A stretch of 64,000 nt of DNA from Streptomyces griseoruber (lineage in GTDB: Bacteria; Actinomycetota; Actinomycetes; Streptomycetales; Streptomycetaceae), in NCBI RefSeq assembly GCF_001514205.1, contig NZ_KQ948781.1, positions 176,609-240,608 of the forward strand. The letters are read 5' to 3'. The notes beneath the pieces were generated by a model, which worked only from the letters and a program-made list of their open reading frames with translations, was not told the DNA's origin and searched no databases. Of the stretch, positions 56,355-64,000 are shown piece after piece; positions within the stretch are counted from its first letter, which is position 1; every line of letters begins with the position of its first letter. A program made the translations under genes and the position numbers.

Positions 56355-56591
56355 TCAGTGCGACGGTATGAAGCCGGCGGACTGGTCAAGGTGGAACGAG
56401 GCGCCCAGAGCCGTCGGAATCCACCCCTCACGCAGGGCAAGCTGAATGGCTCGCGCAACTCCGGATGGCAGGACCGGCTCAGCCTCACGTCCGAACCAAT
56501 TGCTCGGATGCGGCTGATTGGTCGTGACCACGAGCGTTGTCCCAGGGGTTTCTGCGTGCTCGACCGCGAACGTGCACGGTGTCCACGACAG
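56355..56591 (-). CDS. Small hypothetical protein (start uncertain)
   Basis: This frame reads TPCTFAVEHAETPGTTLVVTTN and then a Trp/Pro-rich C-terminus ending GASFHLDQSAGFIPSH. It looks like a genuine actinobacterial protein tail and follows the gene at 56632-56922 in the same direction. No ATG or GTG start is available near a GAGGAG; CTG 56591 is the only early option. It could be a start-less pseudogene. The function is unknown. Confidence 0.45.
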   Translation of the reverse strand: MSWTPCTFAVEHAETPGTTLVVTTNQPHPSNWFGREAEPVLPSGVARAIQLALREGWIPTALGASFHLDQSAGFIPSH

Positions 56592-56631
56592 CGCTTGGAA
56601 GTCTCCTCAGGGCGACGGTTGTCCGGATCGC

Positions 56632-56922
56632 TCAGTCGCCGACGAACCAGAGATACCTGTGCGTTCCTCCCTGAACGACGGTGCACAGCTCTCGGACCTG
56701 GTCCACCCAGATGCCGCCGTAGGCTTCGGGAAGCCGGTCAAGCTCCGCGAGTAGCAGGGGCACCTGCCGCTCGTTGAAGACGGCGTCCCCATAAGGACTC
56801 AAGGCCCACAGCATCGGGAAGTTCACCGGATCCAGGGCGGGATAGAGGTCCGTCCATTCCAGGCCGACCTGGGCACGAACGACGGGCTTTCCGAGGTCCC
56901 CGCGCACCTGCATGTTGATCAC
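56632..56922 (-). CDS. Hypothetical protein
   Basis: The 96-residue protein starts at ATG 56922 and ends YLWFVGD. It has an ordered composition (LEWTDLYPALDPVNFPMLWALSPYGDAVFNE) with several Trp/Tyr residues and no signal. It pairs with the small frame downstream at 56355-56591. I do not recognise the family. Short soluble pairs of this kind are common near Streptomyces toxin-immunity and IS regions. Confidence 0.6.
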   Translation of the reverse strand: MINMQVRGDLGKPVVRAQVGLEWTDLYPALDPVNFPMLWALSPYGDAVFNERQVPLLLAELDRLPEAYGGIWVDQVRELCTVVQGGTHRYLWFVGD

Positions 56923-56968
56923 CCGCTGACCTTAACGGCCGCTGATGTCCAGGCGCCAAGGCGTTCGC

Positions 56969-57409
56969 CTACGCTTCCGACTCCTGAGTCCGGGCCGTCC
57001 TCGGGCCGTCCGAGTCCACTCGGCAGCAGCCAACAACGCCCAGGTTGTGCCACGCGTGAGTACATCCCCTGGCGCAGTACAGCGTTCGCCTGCGGGTGTC
57101 GGCGATGCCGAAGAGGGCGACGAGCAGGCGGAAGGACTTGGTGAGTTCGTAGGCCGGAAGTGTTTCCATTCCGAAGCGCCACTTCGTGAGCATCACCGCC
57201 GGCGTGTGCGTGGGGCGGATGCCGGAACGCGCGATGCTCTCCGGCACGTCCTCCTCGCAGGCCCGGGCCTGCCCACAGAACAGCACCAGTGCATGGAGGA
57301 TTTTGCGCTGGTCATCCTCTGAAAGGCCCTCGAACCACTCGACGCCCTGGGCCAACGGTCTGAGCCCCTGTGCGAGTTCGTTCAGGATCACCTCGTGTGC
57401 GTACAACAC
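56969..57409 (-). CDS. DUF5958-family protein
   Basis: The 146-residue protein has the family signature LNELAQGLRPLAQGVEWFEGL, then QARACEEDVPESIARSGIRPTHTPAV and the terminal Cys/His motif CARGCTHAWH. About 25 extra residues follow the usual HAWH end, so the original stop may have been lost. The function of the family is unknown; members are frequent in Streptomyces and often near immunity-type genes. Confidence 0.75.
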   Translation of the reverse strand: MLYAHEVILNELAQGLRPLAQGVEWFEGLSEDDQRKILHALVLFCGQARACEEDVPESIARSGIRPTHTPAVMLTKWRFGMETLPAYELTKSFRLLVALFGIADTRRRTLYCARGCTHAWHNLGVVGCCRVDSDGPRTARTQESEA

Positions 57410-57512
57410 AGACTTCCACCTCCCTCTGGTTCAGATCGACCGTACGCGCAAGGCCATCCGTGAGCAGCACGGTTTCCCGTGCCCTGATGGCACAGCCATC
57501 TGATGCAGCCAC

Positions 57513-57788
57513 TCAACCCTGCCCATACTCGGCGACGAACTGGGGACGGTATACCTCTCGGTAGCGGTCGAGTGCCTCCTGAAGCTTGGTGGCTCCTCGG
57601 GGAACGACAACGACAAGCTGGTCCCAGCCTGGAAAACGAAGGTGGTCCGGGATCTGGACCAGACCGGTGATCGAGTCCCAGAAGGCGTCCCAGTTCATGC
57701 CGTAGAAGTCCGGAAAACGCAGCTCCCGCTTCAGTAGGAGATGCAACATGTACTCATCGGCTACCCCACCGACATCAATGGTGACCAC
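57513..57788 (-). CDS. Barstar-family protein
   Basis: The 91-residue protein matches barstar-related proteins: LLLKRELRFPDFYGMNWDAFWDSITGLV is the core helix-loop region (FPxFYGxNWDAFWD), followed by LRFPGWDQLVVVVP. Barstar inhibits the RNase barnase. No barnase gene lies beside it here, so it is either an orphan immunity protein or a regulatory homologue. ATG 57788 gives a complete domain. Confidence 0.85.
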   Translation of the reverse strand: MVTIDVGGVADEYMLHLLLKRELRFPDFYGMNWDAFWDSITGLVQIPDHLRFPGWDQLVVVVPRGATKLQEALDRYREVYRPQFVAEYGQG

Positions 57789-57876
57789 GGGGACATGGTG
57801 TCATCTCCATACCGCATCCGATGGCGTAGCGGAGTACACAGCACCAGGACAACCGCGGCCGGCCGATAGAACACAT

Positions 57877-57907
57877 GGGGCCCCGTCCGTTGCCAGAACG
57901 GGGCCCC
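57877..57907 (-). terminator. Strong hairpin terminator downstream of the HNH remnant
   Basis: Perfect 10-bp arms GGGGCCCCGT and ACGGGGCCCC enclose an 11-nt loop. It follows the HNH gene's end within five nt on the minus strand. No U-tract is present, as is usual in high-GC actinomycetes. Confidence 0.75.
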
Positions 57908-57911
57908 AGCG

Positions 57912-58160
57912 CTACGGCGCAGGTTGGTAGGTCACGGTGGTGCCAGGGCAGGGTCCGCGAGTTGGGTTGGTGTTTCCTCTTCGACGGCGTCGAGGATGAG
58001 GCCCCAGCGGAGCTTGGTCGCGGTCCACTCCGAGACGTACCGGCAGGTGACTTCGACGGCCGGCGGGAGCCACTCGGCCGGGTCCTGGTCGGGCCTGCTG
58101 CGGTTCGAGGCGGCCGAGACCGCGACCGGGGAGGTCGCGGCGTCGAGGTCATTGGGGTCG
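57912..58160 (-). pseudogene. C-terminal remnant of an HNH endonuclease-family protein
   Basis: The minus-strand frame reads DQDPAEWLPP, CRYVSEWTATKLRWGLIL and ends TQLADP. A single-base shift near 57955 then restores the usual CPGTTVTYQPAP tail and a TAG at 57912. These are the last 70 or so residues of the secreted HNH family common in Streptomyces (DPxxWLPP, YVxEWTATKLRWGL). The HNH motif itself is gone, replaced by a CoA-transferase fragment on the other strand. Confidence 0.75.
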
Positions 58161-58165
58161 GGTGA

Positions 58166-58504
58166 CCCGGCTCCTCCGTGGGCGAGAACAAGGAGTTCGC
58201 CCGCCAGTACCTCGCCGGTGAACCGGAAGTGGAGCGCACCCCGCAGGGCACCCTCGCCGAACGGCTGCGCGCCAGCGGGACCGGCATCCCCGCCTTCTGC
58301 ACCCCGGCCGGGGTCGGCACCCAGGTCGCCGACGGCGGACTGCCCCGGCGCTACGACCCCGACGGCAGCGTCTGCGTGGCCTCCCCACCGAAGGAGGCAC
58401 GGAAGTTCCGCGGCCGGACGTACGTCCTGGAAGAAGCCATCACCAGCGGCTTCGCCCTCGTGCGGGCCGCCCACCCCGAACGCACCGCCAAGCCGCCCCG
58501 GTAG
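58166..58504 (+). pseudogene. Internal fragment of a 3-oxoacid CoA-transferase subunit A
   Basis: The frame encodes VGENKEFARQYLAGEPEVE, PQGTLAERLRASGTGIPAF, PAGVGTQVADGGLP and VLEEAITSGFALVRAA. These are the central motifs of class I CoA-transferase A subunits. The N-terminal glycine-rich part is missing and the protein stops after HPERTAKPPR, before the conserved end. No subunit B follows. Confidence 0.75.
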
Positions 58505-58657
58505 TCCGAACCCGCACACCTCCTTCAACAGAGCCCGTTTTGAACGCAGGCTCCCGGCCCCACCCGTTCAGGAATCACGAACTCGCGCGCTGTCGACGGC
58601 ACGGTCTCTCTTCGATCGGGGCATCGCCTGCCAGCGAACTGCGAGGAGGGTGGGGAG

Positions 58658-58673
58658 TAGTACTGCGGTACTA
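58658..58673. promoter_or_regulatory. Inverted repeat upstream of the MMPL exporter
   Basis: TAGTAC and GTACTA flank the spacer TGCG, about 125 nt before the exporter start. It may bind a TetR- or MarR-type repressor. No such regulator gene is in the window. Confidence 0.5.
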
Positions 58674-58796
58674 GCGGGCCCCGCCGGATTCGGTTCCGCC
58701 GTACGGGATGGTTGCCCGATACCGCTCCTAGGTTGAGATCGCGGGTCAGTCAGGCCCAGCTCACCCAATGATCTCTTCTCCTGGTGGGAGTAATCC

Positions 58797-61246
58797 GTGG
58801 CCACCTTCCTCTATCGGCTCGGCCGGCTGGCGTTCCGGCGACGACGCGTCGTCGTGATGCTGTGGGTCGCCGTCCTGGCCGCCATCGGCATCGGCGCCAT
58901 GAGTGCGCCCGGCACATCCTCCGGGGCGTTGAGCGTTCCGGGCACGCAGTCGCAGCGGGCGATCGACCTGCTGCAGAAGGAGTTCCCGCAGGCCTCTGCC
59001 GACGGCGCCACCGCACGGGTGGTGTTCGAGGCGCCCAGCGGGCAGAAGCTCACCTCCGCCGCCAACAAGGCCGAGGTCGAGTCCCTGGTGGCGAAGCTGG
59101 AGAAGTCGCCGCAGGGTCGGGTGTCACCGATCCCTTCACCAGCGGTCTGGTCAGCAGGTCCGGCACCATCGCCTACGCCCAGGTCTCCTACAAGGTCGCC
59201 CAGGCCGACGTCAGCGGCGCCGCCCACGCCGTCCAGACAGACGTCGTCCAGCAGGGCGAGAAGGCGGGGCTGAAGGTGAGCCTGGGCGGCAACGCCGTCA
59301 AGGACAAGGCCACGAGCAAGGCGGCCGAGCTGATCGGCGTCGGGGTCGCCGCCGTCGTCCTGCTGATCACCTTCGGCTCGCTGATCGCGGCCGGACTGCC
59401 GCTGCTCACCGCGATCCTCGGGGTGGCCGCGGCCGTCCTGTCGGTCACGCTCGCCACGCACTTCTTCGACATGGCCTCGGCCTCCACGACCCTGGCACTG
59501 ATGCTGGGCCTGGCCGTCGCCATCGACTACGCCCTCTTCATCGTCTCCCGCCACCGCAACGAGATCCGCGACGGCCACCAGCCCGAGGAAGCCTGCGGGC
59601 GTGCCCTGGGCACCGCCGGGTCGGCGGTCGTCTTCGCCGGGCTGACCGTGATCGTGGCGCTCAGCGGTCTGACCGTCATCGGCATCGGCACGCTCACCGC
59701 CATGGGCCTGGCCTCCGCCTTCGCCGTCGCCGTCGCCGTGATCATCGCGCTGACCCTGCTGCCGGCCGTCCTGGGCTTCGCCGGTCCGCGGATCATGAAG
59801 GGCAAGCTGCACACCCGCCGTATGAAGGCGCTGGAGCGCGGCGAGGGCGAGTCGACGGGCGTGCGCTGGGCGAAGTTCGTCACCCGCAACCCGGTCAAGG
59901 TGCTCGCCGTCTCGGTGGCCGGCCTGGCCCTGCTGGCCATCCCCGCGATGTCCCTGAAGATGGCCCTGAACGACGACTCCATGAAGCCCCCCGGCAGCAC
60001 CCAGCGCATCGCCTACGAGACCCTCAGCAAGGGTTTCGGGCCGGGCTTCAACGGACCGCTCACCGTGGTCGTCGACGCCCGGGGCAGCGACGATCCCAAG
60101 GCCGCCGCCCAGGACGCGTACACCATGCTGAGCAAGCTGGACGATGTCGCCGCCGTCCGTCCCGCCTCCTTCAACGAGGCCGGCGACGTGGCCCTGCTGG
60201 GCGCCGTCCCCAAGAGCGCCCCCACCAGTGAGGCCACCAAGAACCTGGTCAACGAGATCCGCGACCACGGCGCCGCACTGCACCAGGACACCGGCGCCGA
60301 ACTGATGGTCACCGGCCTGACCGCCGTCAACATCGACGTCAGCAACAAGCTCTCCGCGGCGCTCGTGCCCTACCTGGCCATCGTCGTGGGCCTGGCTCTG
60401 GTCCTGCTCCTGCTGGTCTTCCGGTCGATCGTGATCCCGCTCAAGGCCGCCCTGGGCTTCCTGCTCAGCGTGGTCTCGACCCTCGGTGTCCTGGTCGCGG
60501 TCTTCCAGTGGGGCTGGCTGAAGGACCTCTTCGGCGTCGACCAGACCGGCCCCATCGTCAGCCTGCTGCCCATCCTGCTGATCGGCGTCGTCTTCGGACT
60601 CGCCATGGACTACGAGGTCTTCCTCGTCTCCCGGATGCGGGAGGAGTACGTCCACGGCGCCGAGCCCACGCAGGCCATCGTGCGGGGTTTCCGGCACAGC
60701 GGCCGGGTGGTCACCGCGGCCGCGGTCATCATGGTCTCCGTCTTCTCCGGATTCCTCCTCGACGACGCCGCTCTGATCAAGTCGATCGGCCTGGGGCTCG
60801 CCGCCGCAGTCTTCTTCGACGCCTTCGTCGTCCGGATGACCATCGTCCCGGCGGTGATGGCCCTGCTCGGCCACCGCTCCTGGACCCTGCCGAAGTGGCT
60901 GGACCGCGTCCTTCCGAACGTGGATGTCGAGGGCGAGAAGCTGCGCCACCTGCTCGACGCCGAGCAGACGGACTCCGCGCATGAACTCGTACCCGCCGGT
61001 GTCGCCGCCGGGGTCCACGCGGGCGACGATTCGGACGGCCACAGCGCCCCCCGCGCCTTCACCGACGTCCACGCTTCCGACGACACGGACACTCCGGCAT
61101 CTGCCCAGCAGGCCCCCGGGAAGGCACGAGGACTGTCCAGGCTCAAGCAGCGCCTGGCACGGGGCGGCGACGCCACCGCCGGGACACAGCAGTCCGAAGT
61201 ACCGACGCGCAGGAAGCTGCTGAAGAACCCGATCCGCAGGAGTTGA
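58797..61246 (+). pseudogene. MMPL/RND-type exporter, frameshifted near 59120
   Basis: The start is GTG 58797 after GGTGGGAG (MATFLYRLGRLAFRRRR, first membrane helix). That frame holds to about codon 108; sequence then continues in another frame as VTDPFTSGLVSRSGTIAYAQVSYKV. The span of 2450 nt is not a multiple of three, consistent with one lost base. The rest is intact: the two signature regions LMLGLAVAIDYALFIVSRHR and LLIGVVFGLAMDYEVFLVSR, about 12 membrane helices in all, and a hydrophilic tail. MMPL proteins export lipids or drugs. A sequencing error is possible, so the gene could be functional. Confidence 0.8.
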
Positions 61247-61322
61247 CGAACCAGCCGCAGCGCCTGCTTCCGCACGGCTCCTGACCTGGCGGCCGACGCT
61301 CACCGGCCGCCTCCCCTGCCCC

Positions 61323-61355
61323 GCCCGCCGGCCCGATCCCCCCGGGCCGGCGGGC
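61323..61355 (+). terminator. GC-rich hairpin between exporter and kinase genes
   Basis: Perfect 13-bp arms (GCCCGCCGGCCCG and its complement) enclose a loop of seven nt. It lies 76 nt after the MMPL stop and 28 nt before the kinase start. It is a probable terminator or attenuator. Confidence 0.75.
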
Positions 61356-61382
61356 GGCCCGACATCGCGAAGGGCCCACCCC

Positions 61383-62681
61383 GTGACCGCACCGAGCGCC
61401 CCCGCTCCCGCCCCGCACCCGGACGAGCGCCACTTCCTCCAGGCCCTGACGAGCGATCCCGAGCAGCGGGTGATCGTCTCGGTCGTCTCCCGGCTCGCCT
61501 CGTGGCGCCGGGCCGACCGGACCCGTCCCTGGGTCCGGCGGTGGGGGGTCCCGGTCTTCTGCTTCGCGGTCGGCAGCGACGCCTACGCCAATCCCCACAA
61601 CGTCGGCGACCCCCAGCTGCCCATCATCCTCGCCTTCTGCATCCCGCTGCTGTGGCGGGAACGGCGCCCCATGCTGGTCTTCGCCCTCACGACGGCCGTC
61701 TCGATCGTGTCTCTTCCTCTGGGCGTGCTGACCGGCGCCGAATTCGCCCGGGTGGTCGCCCTCTTCAATGTCGGCCGTCACTGCCCGCCGCGACAGCTGG
61801 CCACGGCCACCGGCATCACCCTCGTGCAACTCGTCGCATGGGCCTACTTCTTCTGGCACGGCCGGCAGCTGGAGTACGTCACACGTCCGGAGCCCGTGAC
61901 GTTGATGGTGATGGTCGCCGTGGCGGCGTTCGCGGCACTGGGCCTGCTCCTGCGGCTGGCCTACGCCTACATCGACGCCCTGAAGAAGCAACGCGACCAG
62001 CAGGCCCGGCTCGCCACCGCGCAGGAACGCGCCCGCGTCTCCCGCGAGATGCACGACATCCTCGGCCACACCCTCGCCGTCATCGTCGGCCTCGCCGACG
62101 GCGCCGCGCCCCTCGCCGAGACCAGGCCCGAACGCGGCGCCCAGACGCTGCGCATCATCAGCGCCAGCGGCCGCGACGCCCTGGCCGAACTGCGCCGGCT
62201 CCTCGCCGTCATCGGCGACGACAACGACCGGCCGCGCGATGCCCCGCTCGCCCCGCAACCCGGCCTCGCCGACCTCGACGCCCTGCTCGACCGGGTCCGC
62301 GCCGCCGGCCCCACCGTCGCCCTGTACGCGCACGGTGACCTCACCGGCCTGGCCCCTGGGCTCCAGCTCTCCGCCTACCGCATCATCCAGGAAGCCCTGA
62401 CCAACACCGTCAAGTACGCCGCCTCCGACACCTCGGTCCACGTCTCCGTCGCCGCCGACCCCGGCGTCGTACGCATCACCGTGGAGGACACCGGCCCGCC
62501 CCGCACCCCCGCGCGCCGTGGTGCGACGGGCGGCGGCCGGGGCCTGGTCGGTATGCGCGAACGCGCCACCCTGTACCGGGGCGAGGTCACCGCCGGGCCC
62601 AACCGTGAGGGCGGCTGGACCGTCCACGCCCTCCTCACCCCCGACCCGCCGGTCACCTTCGCTGAGAAGCAGCCCGGTTGA
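61383..62681 (+). CDS. Sensor histidine kinase (HisKA_3 type)
   Basis: In this 432-residue protein, residues 50-200 contain about five hydrophobic segments. The phosphorylation motif is RVSREMHDILGHTLAV with His224. The ATPase domain has IIQEALTNTVKYAA (N box), VEDTGPP and GGGRGLVGMRERA (G boxes). Such NarL-type kinases phosphorylate a LuxR-type response regulator, usually encoded next. Here only a decayed fragment of that regulator remains, so the kinase is an orphan within the window. GTG 61383 was used. Confidence 0.88.
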   Translation: MTAPSAPAPAPHPDERHFLQALTSDPEQRVIVSVVSRLASWRRADRTRPWVRRWGVPVFCFAVGSDAYANPHNVGDPQLPIILAFCIPLLWRERRPMLVFALTTAVSIVSLPLGVLTGAEFARVVALFNVGRHCPPRQLATATGITLVQLVAWAYFFWHGRQLEYVTRPEPVTLMVMVAVAAFAALGLLLRLAYAYIDALKKQRDQQARLATAQERARVSREMHDILGHTLAVIVGLADGAAPLAETRPERGAQTLRIISASGRDALAELRRLLAVIGDDNDRPRDAPLAPQPGLADLDALLDRVRAAGPTVALYAHGDLTGLAPGLQLSAYRIIQEALTNTVKYAASDTSVHVSVAADPGVVRITVEDTGPPRTPARRGATGGGRGLVGMRERATLYRGEVTAGPNREGGWTVHALLTPDPPVTFAEKQPG

Positions 62682-62800
62682 CACTGTCCGCATCGCCGGA
62701 GGCCAGCCCCCGCAGGGCAGTGCTTCGGCATGCTGCTCGAGGCCCACCCGCGGCCTCACCGTCGTCGGCGAGGCCGCGGGTGGCAGCGAAGCCCCTGCCG
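62678..62800 (+). pseudogene. Remnant of the cognate response regulator receiver domain
   Basis: Directly after the kinase, different frames carry TVRIA, then MLLEAHPR, then LTVVGEAAGGSEA. This is the order seen in the first 50 residues of NarL-family regulators (IRIALADDQ...RMLLEAHPxLTVVGEAADGAEA). The Asp motif is lost and at least two frameshifts are present. The sequence then switches to unrelated DNA. Confidence 0.7.
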
Positions 62801-62971
62801 TTCGCGGGCCTGGCCATGGCCGCCACCGCCATCGGCGGCGTGATCAGCAAGGCCCGCGCTGCCGTCACCAAGAACGCCCACCAGGGTCCGGTCACCCACC
62901 ACACCGAGATCCACAACAACAGCACCACGCGCGGGGCGTTCTTCGCCCGCACCCGCAACGAGATCCGCTGA
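62801..62971 (+). other. Protein-like fragment of unknown origin
   Basis: Following the response-regulator remnant, one frame reads LAMAATAIGGVISKARAAV and HHTEIHNNSTTRGAFFART to a stop. A hydrophobic patch precedes a polar tail. It may be the end of a small membrane-associated protein from an integrative element. No start of its own is visible. Confidence 0.4.
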
Positions 62972-63029
62972 CCGGCTCCGGCCGGCCCGCACCGCCCACC
63001 GATCCCTTCGCCGAAGGAGCAGCTACGCC

Positions 63030-63395
63030 ATGCCCAGCAACGACAAGCCGGTCAACGGCCAGGAAAACCCGTCCTTCCTCGACGTGCTCAACCAGACGCC
63101 CCCGCCGCCCGACGCGAAGGACTGGCCCCGCCCCAAGCGCTTCGCCGGGCTGCGCGCCGCGTGGAAGGCGTCCTGGGAGGAGGGCGGGTTCCTCTACCAG
63201 CGGTGGGAAGAGGTCTCCCAGGCCCGGCACGGCAGCTGTCCCGTCTCATTAGATCTTGCAGGGGCGAGGCCGTTGACCTGCGGGGTGACAGGTTCAACCG
63301 CGACTTACTGGGGGGCAGCGACGAGGCGTCGCGAAGACGCGTGGGCGGTGCGGTTGGCGCGTCTCATGGATCATGGCGAGGGTGATGCCGCCTGA
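63030..63395 (+). CDS. Hypothetical protein, possibly truncated and fused to foreign sequence
   Basis: The protein has 121 residues from ATG 63030 with GAAGGAG upstream. Residues 1-70 are coherent (NPSFLDVLNQTPPPPDAKDWPRPKRFAGLRAAWKASWEEGGF, then RWEEVSQARH). From about residue 70 the composition changes (near 63240, where CATTAGATCTTGCA interrupts the GC-rich sequence). The original protein was probably longer or ended differently. The function is unknown; small Pro/Trp proteins of this type occur on Streptomyces integrative elements. Confidence 0.45.
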   Translation: MPSNDKPVNGQENPSFLDVLNQTPPPPDAKDWPRPKRFAGLRAAWKASWEEGGFLYQRWEEVSQARHGSCPVSLDLAGARPLTCGVTGSTATYWGAATRRREDAWAVRLARLMDHGEGDAA

Positions 63396-63486
63396 GCAGG
63401 ACCTTGTCAGGTTGGCGAGACGCTTGACGGCCGGTTTCGCGTTGAAGATGGCAGTTTCTGGTCGGAATCCGCAGTAATGGACGTGC
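63240..63486. other. Junction region without a supported gene
   Basis: Sequence after 63240 differs in style from the gene before it. A minus-strand frame here (ending near 63294) contains AIFNAKPAVKRLANLTRSC but no recognisable domain. It may be the edge of a lost mobile element. Confidence 0.4.
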
Positions 63487-63813
63487 TCAGGAAGCGGGGC
63501 GTCGCTGACGATCCTGAAGTTCACCGCGGGCGGTCGACCAAACGATCTCGAACTCACCGGCCGACAACGACTGCGGGTCGTGCCCTTCCCACTCGGAGAT
63601 GGCTGGTTCCGCGGTCAGACCGTAGACGCTCTCGTATTCAGCGGACCGACCGTCTCTTTGGGCTTCTTGCCACTCGGTCAGCGAGGCAGCGGTCAGAGCC
63701 TTGTCCCAGGCTCCTGCAACTCGACTTGCCGGATCACATAGCCATCGGCGTCCAGTTCGAAGTAGAACCACACGTCTTCCTCGTCCCAGAAGCAGCGAAA
63801 CCCAGGTCGTCAC
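63487..63813 (-). pseudogene. Hypothetical gene with two compensating frameshifts
   Basis: From GTG 63813 the frame reads MTTWV. The natural continuation FRCFWDEEDVWFYFELDADG then lies in the next frame (about 63798-63710), and ALTAASLTEWQEAQRDGRS to the stop lies in the first frame again. Together these form one coherent acidic protein of about 108 residues ending VYGLTAEPAISEWEGHD and a short tail. Two shifts of opposite sign suggest either decay or two assembly errors. GTG overlaps the stop of the partial gene upstream. Confidence 0.6.
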
Positions 63814-64000
63814 GGGCTCACCGCGTCGAAGGGCTCGTCGTGCCAGCGCCGGCCAGCGGTGCCGTCGTCGTGGATGTGCAGCATGAACTCGGCGACCGGG
63901 CCGCCGCCGGGAAACGTCAGGGTGAGCGCAGTGCGGATCTGGGTGTAGCAGGCGTCGGCCCGGTCCCAGTCCTCCTCGTCGACAGCCCGCTCTTGCTCAC
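63810..64000 (-). CDS. Hypothetical protein (partial, N-terminus off the right edge)
   Basis: The visible C-terminal 60 or so residues read AVDEEDWDRADACYTQIRTA, TFPGGGPVAEFMLHIHDDGT and end WHDEPFDAVSP. The gene overlaps the next one by GTGA, so they form a small operon. No family was recognised. Confidence 0.6.
   Translation of the reverse strand, partial: EQERAVDEEDWDRADACYTQIRTALTLTFPGGGPVAEFMLHIHDDGTAGRRWHDEPFDAVSP

Noticed and set aside
63294..63557. Minus-strand 87-codon frame
   Set aside because: It starts inside the real gene at 63487-63813 and shows no family signature; possibly the edge of a lost mobile element, but not supportable as a gene.

Overview
The DNA is very GC-rich, with strong third-position GC bias, GTG/TTG starts, ATGA/GTGA gene overlaps and actinobacterial gene families. 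It reads as Streptomyces or a close relative, probably from an accessory part of the chromosome. No rRNA, tRNA or CRISPR array was seen. All identifications come from reading motifs, gene order and gene ends; no similarity search was run.

Positions 1-32864 are a natural-product cluster that continues beyond the left edge. A leftward operon (5198 to <1) encodes a START-fold protein, a class III aminotransferase, a thioester reductase, and three proteins resembling the valanimycin azoxy set: a small membrane protein (VlmO-like, N-N bond), an aminoacyl transferase (VlmA-like) and a two-ExxH diiron oxygenase (VlmB-like). Beside it lie a ThiF-nitroreductase fusion and a PAS-LuxR regulator. Rightward runs a coupled operon: discrete ACP, FabZ-like protein, ketosynthase (with a TTA codon), a half-size ketosynthase-like partner, an adenylating enzyme, two large type I PKS proteins (AT-ACP loading, a methylmalonyl module, a malonyl module, thioesterase), a second ligase, an LLM oxidoreductase and a P450. 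My reading is that a reduced, methyl-branched chain is converted acid-aldehyde-amine-hydroxylamine and joined through N-N to an amino acid to give an azoxy compound. Two similar 16-bp sites, one at each main promoter, fit control by the PAS-LuxR protein.

Positions 32865-33392 hold decayed insertion-sequence DNA marking the cluster's right edge. Positions 33393-45799 are a catabolic regulon for an unknown amide or N-heterocycle: ABC importer, FAD oxidase, creatininase, cupin, AtzH-amidase fusion, isochorismatase-type hydrolase, formamidase, cyclic amidohydrolase, metallo-beta-lactamase-fold protein and flavin reductase, plus an XRE-cupin regulator. A 21-bp operator, 19/21 identical, occurs once in front of each of its promoters.

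Positions 45800-64000 are a patchwork: a decayed secreted phosphoesterase, an AbfB-domain stub, a GH27 alpha-galactosidase, a DUF3500-HupE/UreJ pair, then many remnants (ISL3 transposase, XRE regulator, two SDRs, HNH nuclease, CoA-transferase, response regulator). An intact IS5-family element of about 1.3 kb sits among them and carries a passenger gene whose stop codon lies in the target duplication. Barstar and DUF5958 genes, a frameshifted MMPL exporter and a sensor kinase follow.
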